Source: Hymenobacter piscis (GTDB lineage: Bacteria; Bacteroidota; Bacteroidia; Cytophagales; Hymenobacteraceae). Taken from it: a DNA stretch of 64,000 bases. The translations under genes and the position numbers were made by a program. This document shows positions 51,347 through 59,146 of this stretch, piece after piece. A model generated the notes under the pieces. The model worked only from the letters and a program-made list of their open reading frames with translations. It was not told where the DNA came from and did no database searches. The stretch is taken from positions 1 to 64,000 of the forward strand of contig NZ_JAHHZN010000002.1 of the NCBI RefSeq assembly GCF_018760735.1. Direction: 5' to 3'. Every line of letters starts with the position of its first letter. Position 1 is the stretch's first letter.

Positions 51347-51575
51347 ATGGGTGAATGAGTGAAGTGGTGAACGAGTGAATGAGTGGCTCGGGTTGTCATT
51401 GCGAGCGAAGCGAAGCCATCCGTCCTTCACCTTCTTCCTCATTTCGACCTATTCAAAAAGCCCCTGGCGTATGCACGCCGGGGGCTTCGTGTTTATTCAG
51501 GGATTTGGGCTGCGTGAAGGACGGATGGATTCGCTTCACTCGCAATGACGATTCACTCATTCACCACTTCACTCA
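51347..51575. repeat. Composite hairpin element B (CATTGCGAGCGAAG family)
   Basis: Outer arms GTGAATGAGTGAAGTGGTGAA (51350-51383) and CATTCACCACTTCACTCATT (51553-51575). Inner arms TCATTGCGAGCGAAGCGAAG (51395-51428) and CTTCACTCGCAATGACG (51510-51548), including ATCCGTCCTTCAC/GTGAAGGACGGAT. In the centre a terminator hairpin, AAGCCCC(T)GGCGT...ACGCC(G)GGGGCTT (51455-51495). It sits between two convergent genes and codes for the last eight residues and stop of the ATP-grasp protein. CATTGCGAG-type repeats are widespread in bacterial genomes. Confidence 0.9.
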
Positions 51576-52440
51576 TTCGCCGCAGGGCCTGTTCGTAGCG
51601 GGGCAGGGCCTGGGGGTCGGAGGCGAGGTAGAGGAAGGGTTCGATGAGTTCGAGTTCCATGAGCAGCAGCTCGCCGTCCTGGTCGAGGCCATCGACGCGG
51701 GCGTAGAGGCAGCCGGGCGCGAACTCGCGCACGATGCGGTCGGCGGCGGCGCGCAGGTGGGCCGGGGCCTGGCGCGGGGCAATGCCGCCCCCCAGGTAGT
51801 GCTGCACCCGGAAGTCGCCCGACTTGGGCGTTTTGAGTACGCAGTGGCTGTATTCGCCCCCGAAATAAAGCAACGACCACTCGCCCTCCTCCTGAATCTG
51901 CGACTGGAAAGGCTGGGCCAGGAAGTCTTCGTGCCGGACCAGCTCGGTGAGCTGGGGCTGGCGCACGGCGGTTTCCTGGCGGGTGAGGATGAACGTATTC
52001 TTGGCCCCGCCACTCACGGCCGGCTTCACGACCACCTGCTCCTGGCCCATTTCCTGGAGCAGGGCCGCCGCGTCCACGGCTTCACCCCGGGGCAGCAGAC
52101 GGGTGGGCACGATGCGCACCCCGGCCCGCTCCATATCGAGCAGGTACCGTTTGTTGGCATTCCAGCGTACCACGGGCACGGGGTTGAGCAGGCGGATCTG
52201 CTGGCGTTCCAGGCGGTCGAGCCAGCCGTAAAACTCCTCCACCCGGTCGAAATAATCCCAGGGTGACTTGAGCAGCACGGCATCGAAACGGGTCCAGTCC
52301 ACGGCCGGGTTGCTCCAGATGCGGGGTTCCACCGTGTGGCCCTGGCGGCGCAGGTAGCCGGTGAGCAGGCTGTCCTCGTCGTCGACGTTGGGGGCGGCGT
52401 ACTGGGCCAGGCTTTCGCAGGTTACTAAGGCTATGTTCAT
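51553..52440 (-). CDS. ATP-grasp domain protein
   Basis: 295 residues. MNIALVTCESLAQYAAPNVD begins a small alpha/beta pre-ATP-grasp domain; ATP-grasp motifs include VVVKPAVSGGAKNTFILTR (about residues 138-156), LLYFGGEYSHCVLKTPKSGD and LLLMELELIEPFLYL with the metal-binding Glu. Resembles RimK/glutathione-synthetase-like ligases that join amino acids. The C-terminal RMSEVVNE and stop come from repeat element B. Start ATG 52440. Gap 52441-52654: nothing recognised except a short GC-rich part. Confidence 0.82.
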   Translation of the reverse strand: MNIALVTCESLAQYAAPNVDDEDSLLTGYLRRQGHTVEPRIWSNPAVDWTRFDAVLLKSPWDYFDRVEEFYGWLDRLERQQIRLLNPVPVVRWNANKRYLLDMERAGVRIVPTRLLPRGEAVDAAALLQEMGQEQVVVKPAVSGGAKNTFILTRQETAVRQPQLTELVRHEDFLAQPFQSQIQEEGEWSLLYFGGEYSHCVLKTPKSGDFRVQHYLGGGIAPRQAPAHLRAAADRIVREFAPGCLYARVDGLDQDGELLLMELELIEPFLYLASDPQALPRYEQALRRMSEVVNE

Positions 52441-52654
52441 CACAGATTTTTGCGGATTGGTGCGCTGATTACGCGGATTCGTGCTGGCAGGGCAGGGCAG
52501 GATGCAGGCCCCAGGAGGCCTACCGCCAGCGGGATCCGGCCCGACGGCCGAGCCGCCGCAAAGGTAGCCCGGCACCGCAGCTACCCGACACCGCAGGCGC
52601 GTTACGGTTGCGTGGCGTTTTACGGAGAAACCGGGCAGTGGGGCGCCGGACGGG

Positions 52655-53968
52655 CTATTTTTTGGTGGTCGTGAGGTAGTCGGCGGCCAGGGTGGCGAGG
52701 GTGCGTACGCCCAGGGTCAGGCCGCTTTCATCCACCACGAAGCCGGCCGTGTGGTGGGGGGCGGTGGTGGCGGGGTCCGTTCCCTTGGCCATGCCACCCA
52801 CGAACACGAACAGGCCGGGCACTTTCTCCTGGTAGAAGGCGAAGTCCTCGGCCCCGGTTACGGCTTTCTGCACCCGCACGTTGGCCGGACCGGCGGCGCG
52901 CTCCAGGCTGGCCACCATGCGGCGGGTCAGCAGCGGGTCGTTGAAGGTGATGGGGGCGTAGTTGGTGATGTCGACTTCGGCCGTGGCCCCGGCGCTTTCG
53001 GCAATGCCCTGGGCCGTGCGGCGCACCCCGGCCCACACTTTCTGCTGCATCTCCTTGTTGAGGCAGCGAATGGTGCCGGTCAGCTCCACCTGCTCGGGGA
53101 TAATGTTGTTGCGCACCCCGCCGTGCACCATGCCCACGGTCAGCACCACGGCATCCTCGGTCAGCTGGGCCTGGCGGCTGACGATGGTCTGCAGGCCCAG
53201 GATGATCTGGGCGGCCGTCACCACCGGGTCCACGGCCAGCCAGGGGTAGGCCCCGTGGGCCGATTTGCCCTTCACCTTGATGCTAAACACGTCGGAGGAC
53301 GCCATTTCGCCCCCAGGCCGGTAGCTGAGCTGGCCCACTTCGGTCTGGGCCTGAATGTGCACCCCGAACACGGCCTCCACCGTGGGGTTTTCGAGCACGC
53401 CTTCCTTCACCATAAGCCGGGCCCCGCCTTCCTGACCGGGCAGGGAGCCTTCCTCGGCGGGCTGGAAGATGAACTTGACGGTACCGGGCAGGTCTTTTTT
53501 CAGCTGGCTGAGCACCTCGGCCGCGCCCAGTAGCATGGCCACGTGGGTGTCGTGGCCGCAGGCGTGCATCACGCCCACGTCCTGGCCGTTGTACTGGGTG
53601 CGCACCTTGGAGGCGAAGGGCAGGCCGGCGGCCTCCGTCACGGGCAGGGCGTCCATATCGGCGCGCAGGGCCACCACGGGACCGGGCCGGCCGCCTTTCA
53701 GCAGGGCCACCACGCCGGTGCGGGCCACGCCGGTCTGCACTTCCAGGCCCAGCTTGCGCAGGTGGCCGGCCACGAGGGCGGCGGTGCGGGTTTCCTGGTT
53801 GCCCAGCTCGGGGTGCTCGTGGATGTCGCGCCGCCAGGCAATTACCCGGGCCTGCTGCTGGTCGGCGAGTTTGGCAATGCGGACCGTGAGGTCGGTGGGT
53901 TTCTGGGCGAAGGCAGAAGTGGCGGTCAGCAGCACGGTGGCCAGAACCCGGGCGGAGCGGTTGAGCAT
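52655..53968 (-). CDS. Exported M20-family amidohydrolase/peptidase
   Basis: 437 residues with a signal peptide (MLNRSARVLATVLLTATSAF). RRDIHEHPELGNQETRTAAL, VVALRADMDALPVTE, MHACGHDTHVAMLLG and FIFQPAEEGSLPGQEGG are the zinc-binding blocks of hippurate/indole-acetyl-amino-acid hydrolase-type enzymes. Cys is near the first metal (HACGHD). Predicted to hydrolyse N-acyl amino acids or short peptides in the periplasm. Divergent from the PAP2-like gene at 54196. Confidence 0.93.
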   Translation of the reverse strand: MLNRSARVLATVLLTATSAFAQKPTDLTVRIAKLADQQQARVIAWRRDIHEHPELGNQETRTAALVAGHLRKLGLEVQTGVARTGVVALLKGGRPGPVVALRADMDALPVTEAAGLPFASKVRTQYNGQDVGVMHACGHDTHVAMLLGAAEVLSQLKKDLPGTVKFIFQPAEEGSLPGQEGGARLMVKEGVLENPTVEAVFGVHIQAQTEVGQLSYRPGGEMASSDVFSIKVKGKSAHGAYPWLAVDPVVTAAQIILGLQTIVSRQAQLTEDAVVLTVGMVHGGVRNNIIPEQVELTGTIRCLNKEMQQKVWAGVRRTAQGIAESAGATAEVDITNYAPITFNDPLLTRRMVASLERAAGPANVRVQKAVTGAEDFAFYQEKVPGLFVFVGGMAKGTDPATTAPHHTAGFVVDESGLTLGVRTLATLAADYLTTTKK

Positions 53969-54195
53969 AGCAGAAGCGGCAAGAAGGTAAAGCGGAACTC
54001 CCGGCCCCAACCGACGGCGAGGCGGGTAACGGGCCCTCAAGTTACCGGCGGCGGCGGGTATCTGGTGCCGGAGCGGGCAATTTCTCTGTTCCCGGCCGGG
54101 CTCCGGCTGCCCGGACGGCCGCTGCCCGGGGCGGGGCCGGCAGCCGAATCCGGGGTTTCGGCTGCTTCTTTGCAGCCGATTTGTTTTTCGCCGCC

Positions 54196-54846
54196 ATGTT
54201 TTCTGCTGATTCCCTGACCTGGCCCGCCGCCTGGCGGCAACCTGCCTTCCGGACCCGCCTGGGCGCGGTGCTGGCCCTGCTGCTGGGGCTGGTGGCCCTG
54301 CTGCCGCGCTACTTTGCCTGGGTGCAGGCGCGCCCCGGCCGCCACCTGCCCGATCCGCTGCTGACCGCGCTGCCCGCCCGCGACGTTTCGGTCTTCACCT
54401 TCGCCGTCATTTACCTGGGCATCGGGCTGGGCCTGGTCACGCTGCTGCCCCGGCCGGCGCGGCTGCTGCGGGCCCTGGGGGCCTACCTGCTGCTGCACCT
54501 GCTGCGCTGCGCCACCCTGGCCCTGCTGCCCCTGGAGCCGCCCACGGGCCTGGTGCTCCTCCGCGACCCGCTGGTGGACCAGCTCCTCTACGCCGCCCCC
54601 ACCCCCATCACCAAGGATTTGTTCTTTTCGGGCCACACCGCCACCCTGCTGCTGCTGGCCCTGGCCGTGCCCCCCGGCGGGCGGCGCACTCTGCTGCTGG
54701 CCGGCACCGGGGCCATCGGGGTGCTGGTACTCATCCAGCACGCCCACTACACCTACGACGTGCTGGCCGCCCCCCTGTTCGCCGCCCTGGCCTGGTGGGG
54801 CAGCGGGCGGGTTTTGGGAGTTTGGGGTGAGGAGGTGAGGAGGTGA
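54196..54846 (+). CDS. PAP2-related / sphingomyelin-synthase-like membrane protein
   Basis: 216 residues, about six helices. TKDLFFSGHTATLLLLALAV and LIQHAHYTYDVLAAPLFAAL are the two His motifs of the sphingomyelin-synthase-type PAP2 branch. There is no basic KxxxxxxRP motif. It may transfer or hydrolyse a phospholipid head group; Hymenobacter-type bacteria make sphingolipids, so a link is possible but not shown. The C-terminal VWGEEVRR and stop are encoded by the tandem GTGAGGAG arm of element A6. Confidence 0.72.
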   Translation: MFSADSLTWPAAWRQPAFRTRLGAVLALLLGLVALLPRYFAWVQARPGRHLPDPLLTALPARDVSVFTFAVIYLGIGLGLVTLLPRPARLLRALGAYLLLHLLRCATLALLPLEPPTGLVLLRDPLVDQLLYAAPTPITKDLFFSGHTATLLLLALAVPPGGRRTLLLAGTGAIGVLVLIQHAHYTYDVLAAPLFAALAWWGSGRVLGVWGEEVRR

Positions 54847-55080
54847 GGAGGTGAGGAGGTGAGGAGGTAAGATAAAAGAACGTCATTCCGAGCTTGCCGA
54901 GGAATCTCGCGTGCTGATGTTGCACCAACTAACCTAACGCCGGAGTTACCACTGCACGCGAGATTCCTCGGCTCCGCTAAGCTGCGCTCGGAATGACGTG
55001 CCTTTTCTCACCTCCTCACCTGTCACCTTCTCACCTATCCCCCTATCAACTCCTCACCTGTTACCCCATCACCTCGTCCC
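54826..55080. repeat. Composite hairpin element A6 (CATTCCGAGCG family, GGTGAGGAG arms)
   Basis: Core 54877-54999: left AGAACGTCATTCCGAGCTTG..., right ...CTGCGCTCGGAATGACGT. Left outer arm is GTGAGGAGGTGAGGAGG (54829-54867), right outer arm CTCACCTCCTCACCTGTCACC and onward (55008-55080). Short-right-arm subtype. It lies between convergent genes. Confidence 0.92.
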
Positions 55081-55083
55081 CCC

Positions 55084-55866
55084 CTACCCCAGATACTTCT
55101 CGTAAATCCCCGCCGCGATGCGCTCGGTGAGGCTTTTGGGGACGACGCTGGTGAGGGCCGCCGATACTTTGTTGAGGGCGCCGGGAATAACTTCGGCCTC
55201 GCCGGCCAGCAGGGCCGTGATGCCGGCCTGGGCCACTTGTTCGGGCGTCATCGAGACTTTGTTGGCCGTGGCCTGGAGGTCGGCGTTCATGCCGGCCCGG
55301 TCGGCGAAGCCGGTGGTGGTGGCCCCGGGGCTGAGGCAGCTCACCGACACGCCCGTTTCGCGCAGCTCGTAGCGCAGGCCCCGGCTGAAGCTAAGCAGAA
55401 ACGCCTTGCTGGCCGCGTAGAGCGTGAGCGTGGGCACGGCCTGGTAGGCGGCCGTGCTGGCCACGTTCAGAATATAGGCTGCCTTGGGCCGGTGCAGGGC
55501 CGGCAGCAACGCGTGGGTCAGGGCCACGGGCAGGTGCAGGTTGAGCTGGAGCATGTTCTGCTGCTGGGCCAAAGAAAGCTCCTCAAACCGCCCCCACAAG
55601 CCGTAGCCCGCGTTATTGACCAGTACCGTCAGCTCGCCGGGCTGGGCGATGGTCCAGGCGGCCAGCTGGTCGGCGGCGGCCGGCGCGGCCAGGTCCAGGG
55701 CCAGCACCCGGGCCGTACGGCCCAGCTGCCGCACTTCGGCGGCCACGGCTTCCAGCTGCCCCTCCGAGCGGGCGGTGAGCAATACGTCGTAGCCGCGGCG
55801 GGCCAGCTCCAGGGCCAGTGCCCGCCCGATGCCCCGGGAGGCACCCGTAATAAGGGCAGTTTTCAA
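55084..55866 (-). CDS. Short-chain dehydrogenase (DltE-like)
   Basis: 260 residues. TALITGASRGIGRALALELA, VLVNNAGYGLWGRFEELSL, ILNVASTAAYQAVPTLTLYA (Ser) and LYAASKAFLLSFSRGLRYEL (Tyr/Lys) form the SDR set, and the PTLTLYAASKAFL + LSPGATTTGF parts match DltE/short-chain proteins of Bacteroidota. Function is unspecified. It lies between two repeat elements; its start region lies at about 55866. Confidence 0.88.
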   Translation of the reverse strand: MKTALITGASRGIGRALALELARRGYDVLLTARSEGQLEAVAAEVRQLGRTARVLALDLAAPAAADQLAAWTIAQPGELTVLVNNAGYGLWGRFEELSLAQQQNMLQLNLHLPVALTHALLPALHRPKAAYILNVASTAAYQAVPTLTLYAASKAFLLSFSRGLRYELRETGVSVSCLSPGATTTGFADRAGMNADLQATANKVSMTPEQVAQAGITALLAGEAEVIPGALNKVSAALTSVVPKSLTERIAAGIYEKYLG

Positions 55867-55869
55867 GGG

Positions 55870-56003
55870 TAAAATGGTGAGGTGGTGAGGTGGTGGGTTG
55901 ATGTTCGGGCGGCGCGTGGGCCCCAGCGGCGCAGGGAGTGCAAATGGCGCAATCGGGGCGGTTGAACATCAACTCACCATTTCACCATCTCACTATTTCA
56001 CCT
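55870..56003. repeat. Composite hairpin element C1 (TTGATGTTC / GGTGAGGTGG arms)
   Basis: Left arm GGTGAGGTGGTGAGGTGGTG then TTGATGTTC (55874-55906); right arm GAACATCAACTCACCATTTC and further (55964-56000). The loop holds TGCAAATGGCGCAATCGGGGC, related to that of C2 at 61463. It separates the SDR start from the phytanoyl-CoA dioxygenase-like stop, and the arm includes that stop codon. Confidence 0.85.
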
Positions 56004-56821
56004 CACTTTACCAGGTGCAGGAAACGCAGGTAGAAGGGCGTGGGGCTGTTGTCGTGCTTGGGCTCGTACTTGCCGGCCAGGATGGGCACGTACATCACGC
56101 GGCGGCGCGAGACCTCGCCCACCAGCGGTGAGCGGGCCACCCGGTGCCACATGCGGCCGTCGTGCACGGTCAGGTCGCCGGGCTCGGTTTCCACGGCCAC
56201 TTCCTGGGGGTCGGCGCTGACGTCCTTGTAGTATTTCTTGCGGAAGAGGATGTCGCGCAGACTCTGGCGGTGGGTACCGGGCAGCAGGCGCAGGCCCCCG
56301 TTGGTGGCGGGCGTGCCGTCGAGGTGGAGGCCCACGTTCAGCATCGGCCCGATTTTCTTGCCGTAGAACACGTCCCGCAGCGAATCGGTGTGCCAGCCCA
56401 TCTGGGAGAACTCCGAGCCCGGCACGTTCACGTAGTGGTTGATGACCAGGCCGTCCTTCTCATCCTCGCCCACCCGGCCGCCGGGCGCTTCGAGCAGCGG
56501 GAACAGGGCCGCAAAGCGCGGGTCCTGCAAAAACTCGCGCAGCACGGGGCTGTGGTGGGAGGCGAAGGCGAACCGCTGCACAATGGGCGAGCCGTCCACG
56601 TCCTTGCCGTACTTGATGGGCACGCCGTTGACTTTCTGTACACCCTCGGCCAGCCAGCGCTGCTGCACCTGCTCGGAGGCCCGCAGCAGCTGGGTCACCG
56701 TGGCGGGCTCGGCGAAGGCGCGGAAATGCAAGAAGCCGTGTTGTTGAAAAAACGCCAGTTGCTCCTGGGTCAGGCGGGCGCCTAACGTGAAGCGGGGATA
56801 TGATTCGGATATGGCTGACAT
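56003..56821 (-). CDS. Phytanoyl-CoA dioxygenase-family oxygenase
   Basis: 272 residues. Non-haem Fe(II)/2-oxoglutarate enzyme. The iron site is in SQMGWHTDSLRDVF (HxD) and VHDGRMWHRVARSP (distal His). LRLLPGTHRQSLRDIL fits the double-stranded beta helix. The substrate is unknown (homologues hydroxylate lipids and secondary metabolites). A -7 element precedes it (56863-56870). Confidence 0.88.
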   Translation of the reverse strand: MSAISESYPRFTLGARLTQEQLAFFQQHGFLHFRAFAEPATVTQLLRASEQVQQRWLAEGVQKVNGVPIKYGKDVDGSPIVQRFAFASHHSPVLREFLQDPRFAALFPLLEAPGGRVGEDEKDGLVINHYVNVPGSEFSQMGWHTDSLRDVFYGKKIGPMLNVGLHLDGTPATNGGLRLLPGTHRQSLRDILFRKKYYKDVSADPQEVAVETEPGDLTVHDGRMWHRVARSPLVGEVSRRRVMYVPILAGKYEPKHDNSPTPFYLRFLHLVK

Positions 56822-56862
56822 GCTAAAAACGGCAGAAATGTATTCCGCCAGTTGGACCGGGG

Positions 56863-56870
56863 CAAAGATA
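56863..56870 (-). promoter_or_regulatory. -7 element (TATCTTTG) of the phytanoyl-CoA dioxygenase-like gene
   Basis: TATCTTTG matches TAnnTTTG, 41 bases before the ATG at 56821. Confidence 0.6.
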
Positions 56871-57042
56871 CGCAGCCCGGCCGGCCCGGGGCGGGTGGTG
56901 GGCAGGTGGTAAGCCGGCCGCCCTTCCCGGAAGAACTTTCCCTGACGCAGCCGGCGGCAATCAACCGCCCGACCGGCGGTTGGTTTGACTGCCGTGCGTA
57001 TCTTAGCCAGGAACGCCCTGGTTCTCTCAATCTTCTCCGCGC

Positions 57043-57843
57043 ATGAAATGGGTTCCGCTTTCGCTCCTGCTCCTGACCCTGCTGCTGGCCGCCGCCGACG
57101 CGGGAGCCCAGACGGCGGCCAGCCGGCTCGTGCCCTTCCGCCAGGGCAGCCGCTGGGGCTACGCCGACCGCAGCCGCCGCCTGGTGCTGCCCGCGCGCTA
57201 CGACGAGGCCGGTCCCTTCGCCGAGGAGCTGGCCTGGGTGCGTCAGGACAGCCTTTACGGCTACATTGATGGCGGCGGCAACCCCGTCACGCCGGTGCAC
57301 TTCACCCGGGCCGGCAACTTCCACGACAACCGCGCCACCGTGGAGCTCCAGGGCGAAACCTTCGACATCGACCCCGGCGGCCAGCGCCTGCCGCCCCGCC
57401 CCGCCGCTTTTGACGAAGACCCGCTGGAGCAGGGCGACATCGTGCACGCGGCCGGGGGCAAGGTAGGCTTCCGCTTCACGGTGGGCGCGGCCACCGTACC
57501 GGCCATCTACGACGAAATCCGGGACAACTACAACGGCCTGCTCTTCGTGCGCCAGGGCACGAAATGGGGCGTCATTAATGGCAAGGGCAAACTGGTGCAG
57601 CCCCCGCAGTACGATTCCATCCGGCTCGGCGGCAACCTGGAGTACCCCATCGTGCAGCAGAACGGCCGTTTCGGCTACCTCAGTCCCGAGGGCACCCGCC
57701 TCACCGAAATCCGCTACCTGCGCGCCGAGCCCTACTTCCGGGGCGTGGCCCGGGTGCAGGCCCCCTCCGGCCGCTTCGGCTACCTCGATGCCCTGGGCCG
57801 GGAGTTCTGGGAGGATACCGAGGCCCTGACCCAGAAGAAGTAG
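57043..57843 (+). CDS. Exported WG-repeat protein
   Basis: 266 residues. Signal peptide MKWVPLSLLLLTLLLAAAD then WG beta-repeats: SRWGYADRSRRLVLPARYDE, WVRQDSLYGYIDGGGNPVTP, KWGVINGKGKLVQPPQYDSI and FGYLSPEGTRLTEIRYL. About five repeats are visible. WG proteins are often attached to cell envelopes; their role is unknown. A TATCTTAG sequence (about 56998) may be its promoter. Ends QKK. Confidence 0.88.
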   Translation: MKWVPLSLLLLTLLLAAADAGAQTAASRLVPFRQGSRWGYADRSRRLVLPARYDEAGPFAEELAWVRQDSLYGYIDGGGNPVTPVHFTRAGNFHDNRATVELQGETFDIDPGGQRLPPRPAAFDEDPLEQGDIVHAAGGKVGFRFTVGAATVPAIYDEIRDNYNGLLFVRQGTKWGVINGKGKLVQPPQYDSIRLGGNLEYPIVQQNGRFGYLSPEGTRLTEIRYLRAEPYFRGVARVQAPSGRFGYLDALGREFWEDTEALTQKK

Positions 57844-57845
57844 CC

Positions 57846-57934
57846 GGGTTTCCAGGGCTTCAGCCCTGTGAAACGCAGCGCAGTTCTTTGGCAAAACGCT
57901 GAATAGCCCAGGGCTGAAGCCCTGGGAAACGCAG
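57846..57934. repeat. Repeat element F (CAGGGCTTCAGCCCTG)
   Basis: The near-palindrome CAGGGCTTCAGCCCTG with GAAACGCAG downstream occurs at 57852-57878 and again as CAGGGCTGAAGCCCTGGGAA ACGCAG at 57909-57934. These are direct repeats about 30 bases apart which can also form a stem because each is nearly self-complementary. Confidence 0.7.
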
Positions 57935-57973
57935 ATAGAATCAGTATCTTCTACCGCCCAATCGTATCCCGTT

Positions 57974-58179
57974 ATGCTCCCGCTACCCCTCCTCAACGTC
58001 CGCCTGCGGGCCTGCGCCGAAGACTGGCTCCTGATGACGCCCACCACCCAGGGCCGCCACTGCTAGACAAAGAAGTATTACGGGTCATCAATAAGATGCC
58101 GGCCTGGAAACCGGGCACGCAGAGCGGCAGGGCTGTAGATGTTAGCTACACACTGCCTGTCACCTTCAATGTAAAGTAA
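57974..58179 (+). pseudogene. Decayed TonB-type energy-transducer gene, internally deleted
   Basis: ATG 57974 opens MLPLPLLNVRLRACAEDWLL, then MTPTTQGRHC and a stop (58064-58066). It resembles the start of Hymenobacter-type TonB/carboxypeptidase-like proteins (RLR.CAEDW..MTPT.QGRHC). From about 58060 another frame gives LLDKEVLRVINKMPAWKPG, then GRAVDVSYTLPVTFNVK and a stop at 58177, which is the end of a TonB C-terminal domain. The two parts are joined out of frame with the middle missing, so the gene is a relic. It is followed two bases later by the tandem TonB_C gene. Confidence 0.8.
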
Positions 58180-58180
58180 G

Positions 58181-59056
58181 ATGGCTGTCCGGTTCATTTT
58201 TCTTTGTTTGATGCTGGCAACTGGCTCCCGAGGAGTCGCCCAGATAGTAGATGCCTATCAAGTGCCCCAGGCTCCTATCGACCTGACCGATTTGCCGGAC
58301 AACGACCTCAAGAACCCGGAGAAGCAGACCCTAAGTGCGACAGCACACCATTTCTACCCGAGTTGTGATGAGAAATTACCGGTTTTTATAGGCGGCAAAG
58401 ACAGTCTGCGTGCCTTTCTGAACCGACATGTGCAGTGGCCGGATAGCTTGCCGCAGTCCGTCAGGGGCACGGTGTTCATTCGGTTTACCATTGATGAGCG
58501 CGGAGACATACGCAACGCCCGTATCGTGCAGAGCCTGCATCCGCTGGCCGACGCGGAGGCGTTGCGGCTGGCCGGGTTGCTAAGTGGGCATTTCACCCCG
58601 GGCAGCCGCGACGGCCGGGCGGCGGCCGTAGGAATCACCTTGCCGCTAGCCTTCCGAGGGACGGATGCAGCTCCCCTACCTGAAGATGGGCTTACTGATA
58701 TCGTCACTTTCGAAACGTATCGGGCAATTGGTCATGGCGGTCCAGTGATGATTTGTGAGGAGCTACCGACTTACCGAGCGCGCAACCGCAAGGACAACCT
58801 CGGGCTGTTTATTCAGCAAAACCTCCGCTGGCCCCATACCCGGGAAGATGTCGAAGGGCGAATACACGTTTCCTTTATAGTAGGTCCCGATGGGCAGGTG
58901 TACCGGGCGAAGGTCCTGAACAAGCTGCATCCACTCTTCGACGCGGAGGCGTTGCGGGTAGTACAGTTATTGAGCGGCCATCTTACCCCGGCAGCCTGCG
59001 GCGGAAAAGACCGGCCCCACGAAATGGTCGTGCCCGTTACGTTCCGGATGCAGTAG
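58181..59056 (+). CDS. Exported protein with two TonB C-terminal-like domains
   Basis: 291 residues. Signal peptide MAVRFIFLCLMLATGSRGVA. Domain one (about 75-160): LRAFLNRHVQWPDSLPQSVR, VFIRFTIDERGDIRNARIVQ and AVGITLPLAF. Domain two (about 200-288): LGLFIQQNLRWPHTREDVEG, IHVSFIVGPDGQVYRAKVLN and EMVVPVTF. Both have the TonB_C core. There is no membrane anchor other than the signal and no Pro-rich linker, so this is not a classic TonB. The coding sequence is less GC-rich than neighbours. Start ATG 58181 follows immediately after the pseudogene. Confidence 0.78.
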   Translation: MAVRFIFLCLMLATGSRGVAQIVDAYQVPQAPIDLTDLPDNDLKNPEKQTLSATAHHFYPSCDEKLPVFIGGKDSLRAFLNRHVQWPDSLPQSVRGTVFIRFTIDERGDIRNARIVQSLHPLADAEALRLAGLLSGHFTPGSRDGRAAAVGITLPLAFRGTDAAPLPEDGLTDIVTFETYRAIGHGGPVMICEELPTYRARNRKDNLGLFIQQNLRWPHTREDVEGRIHVSFIVGPDGQVYRAKVLNKLHPLFDAEALRVVQLLSGHLTPAACGGKDRPHEMVVPVTFRMQ

Positions 59057-59146
59057 GTATCGGGACTTTCCGCCCTACCGTCAAGCTTCTAACCGAAAAC
59101 CTTTCTATTTTACCCCGCCCAAATTCCCACGTCTAATCCTGCCCGT

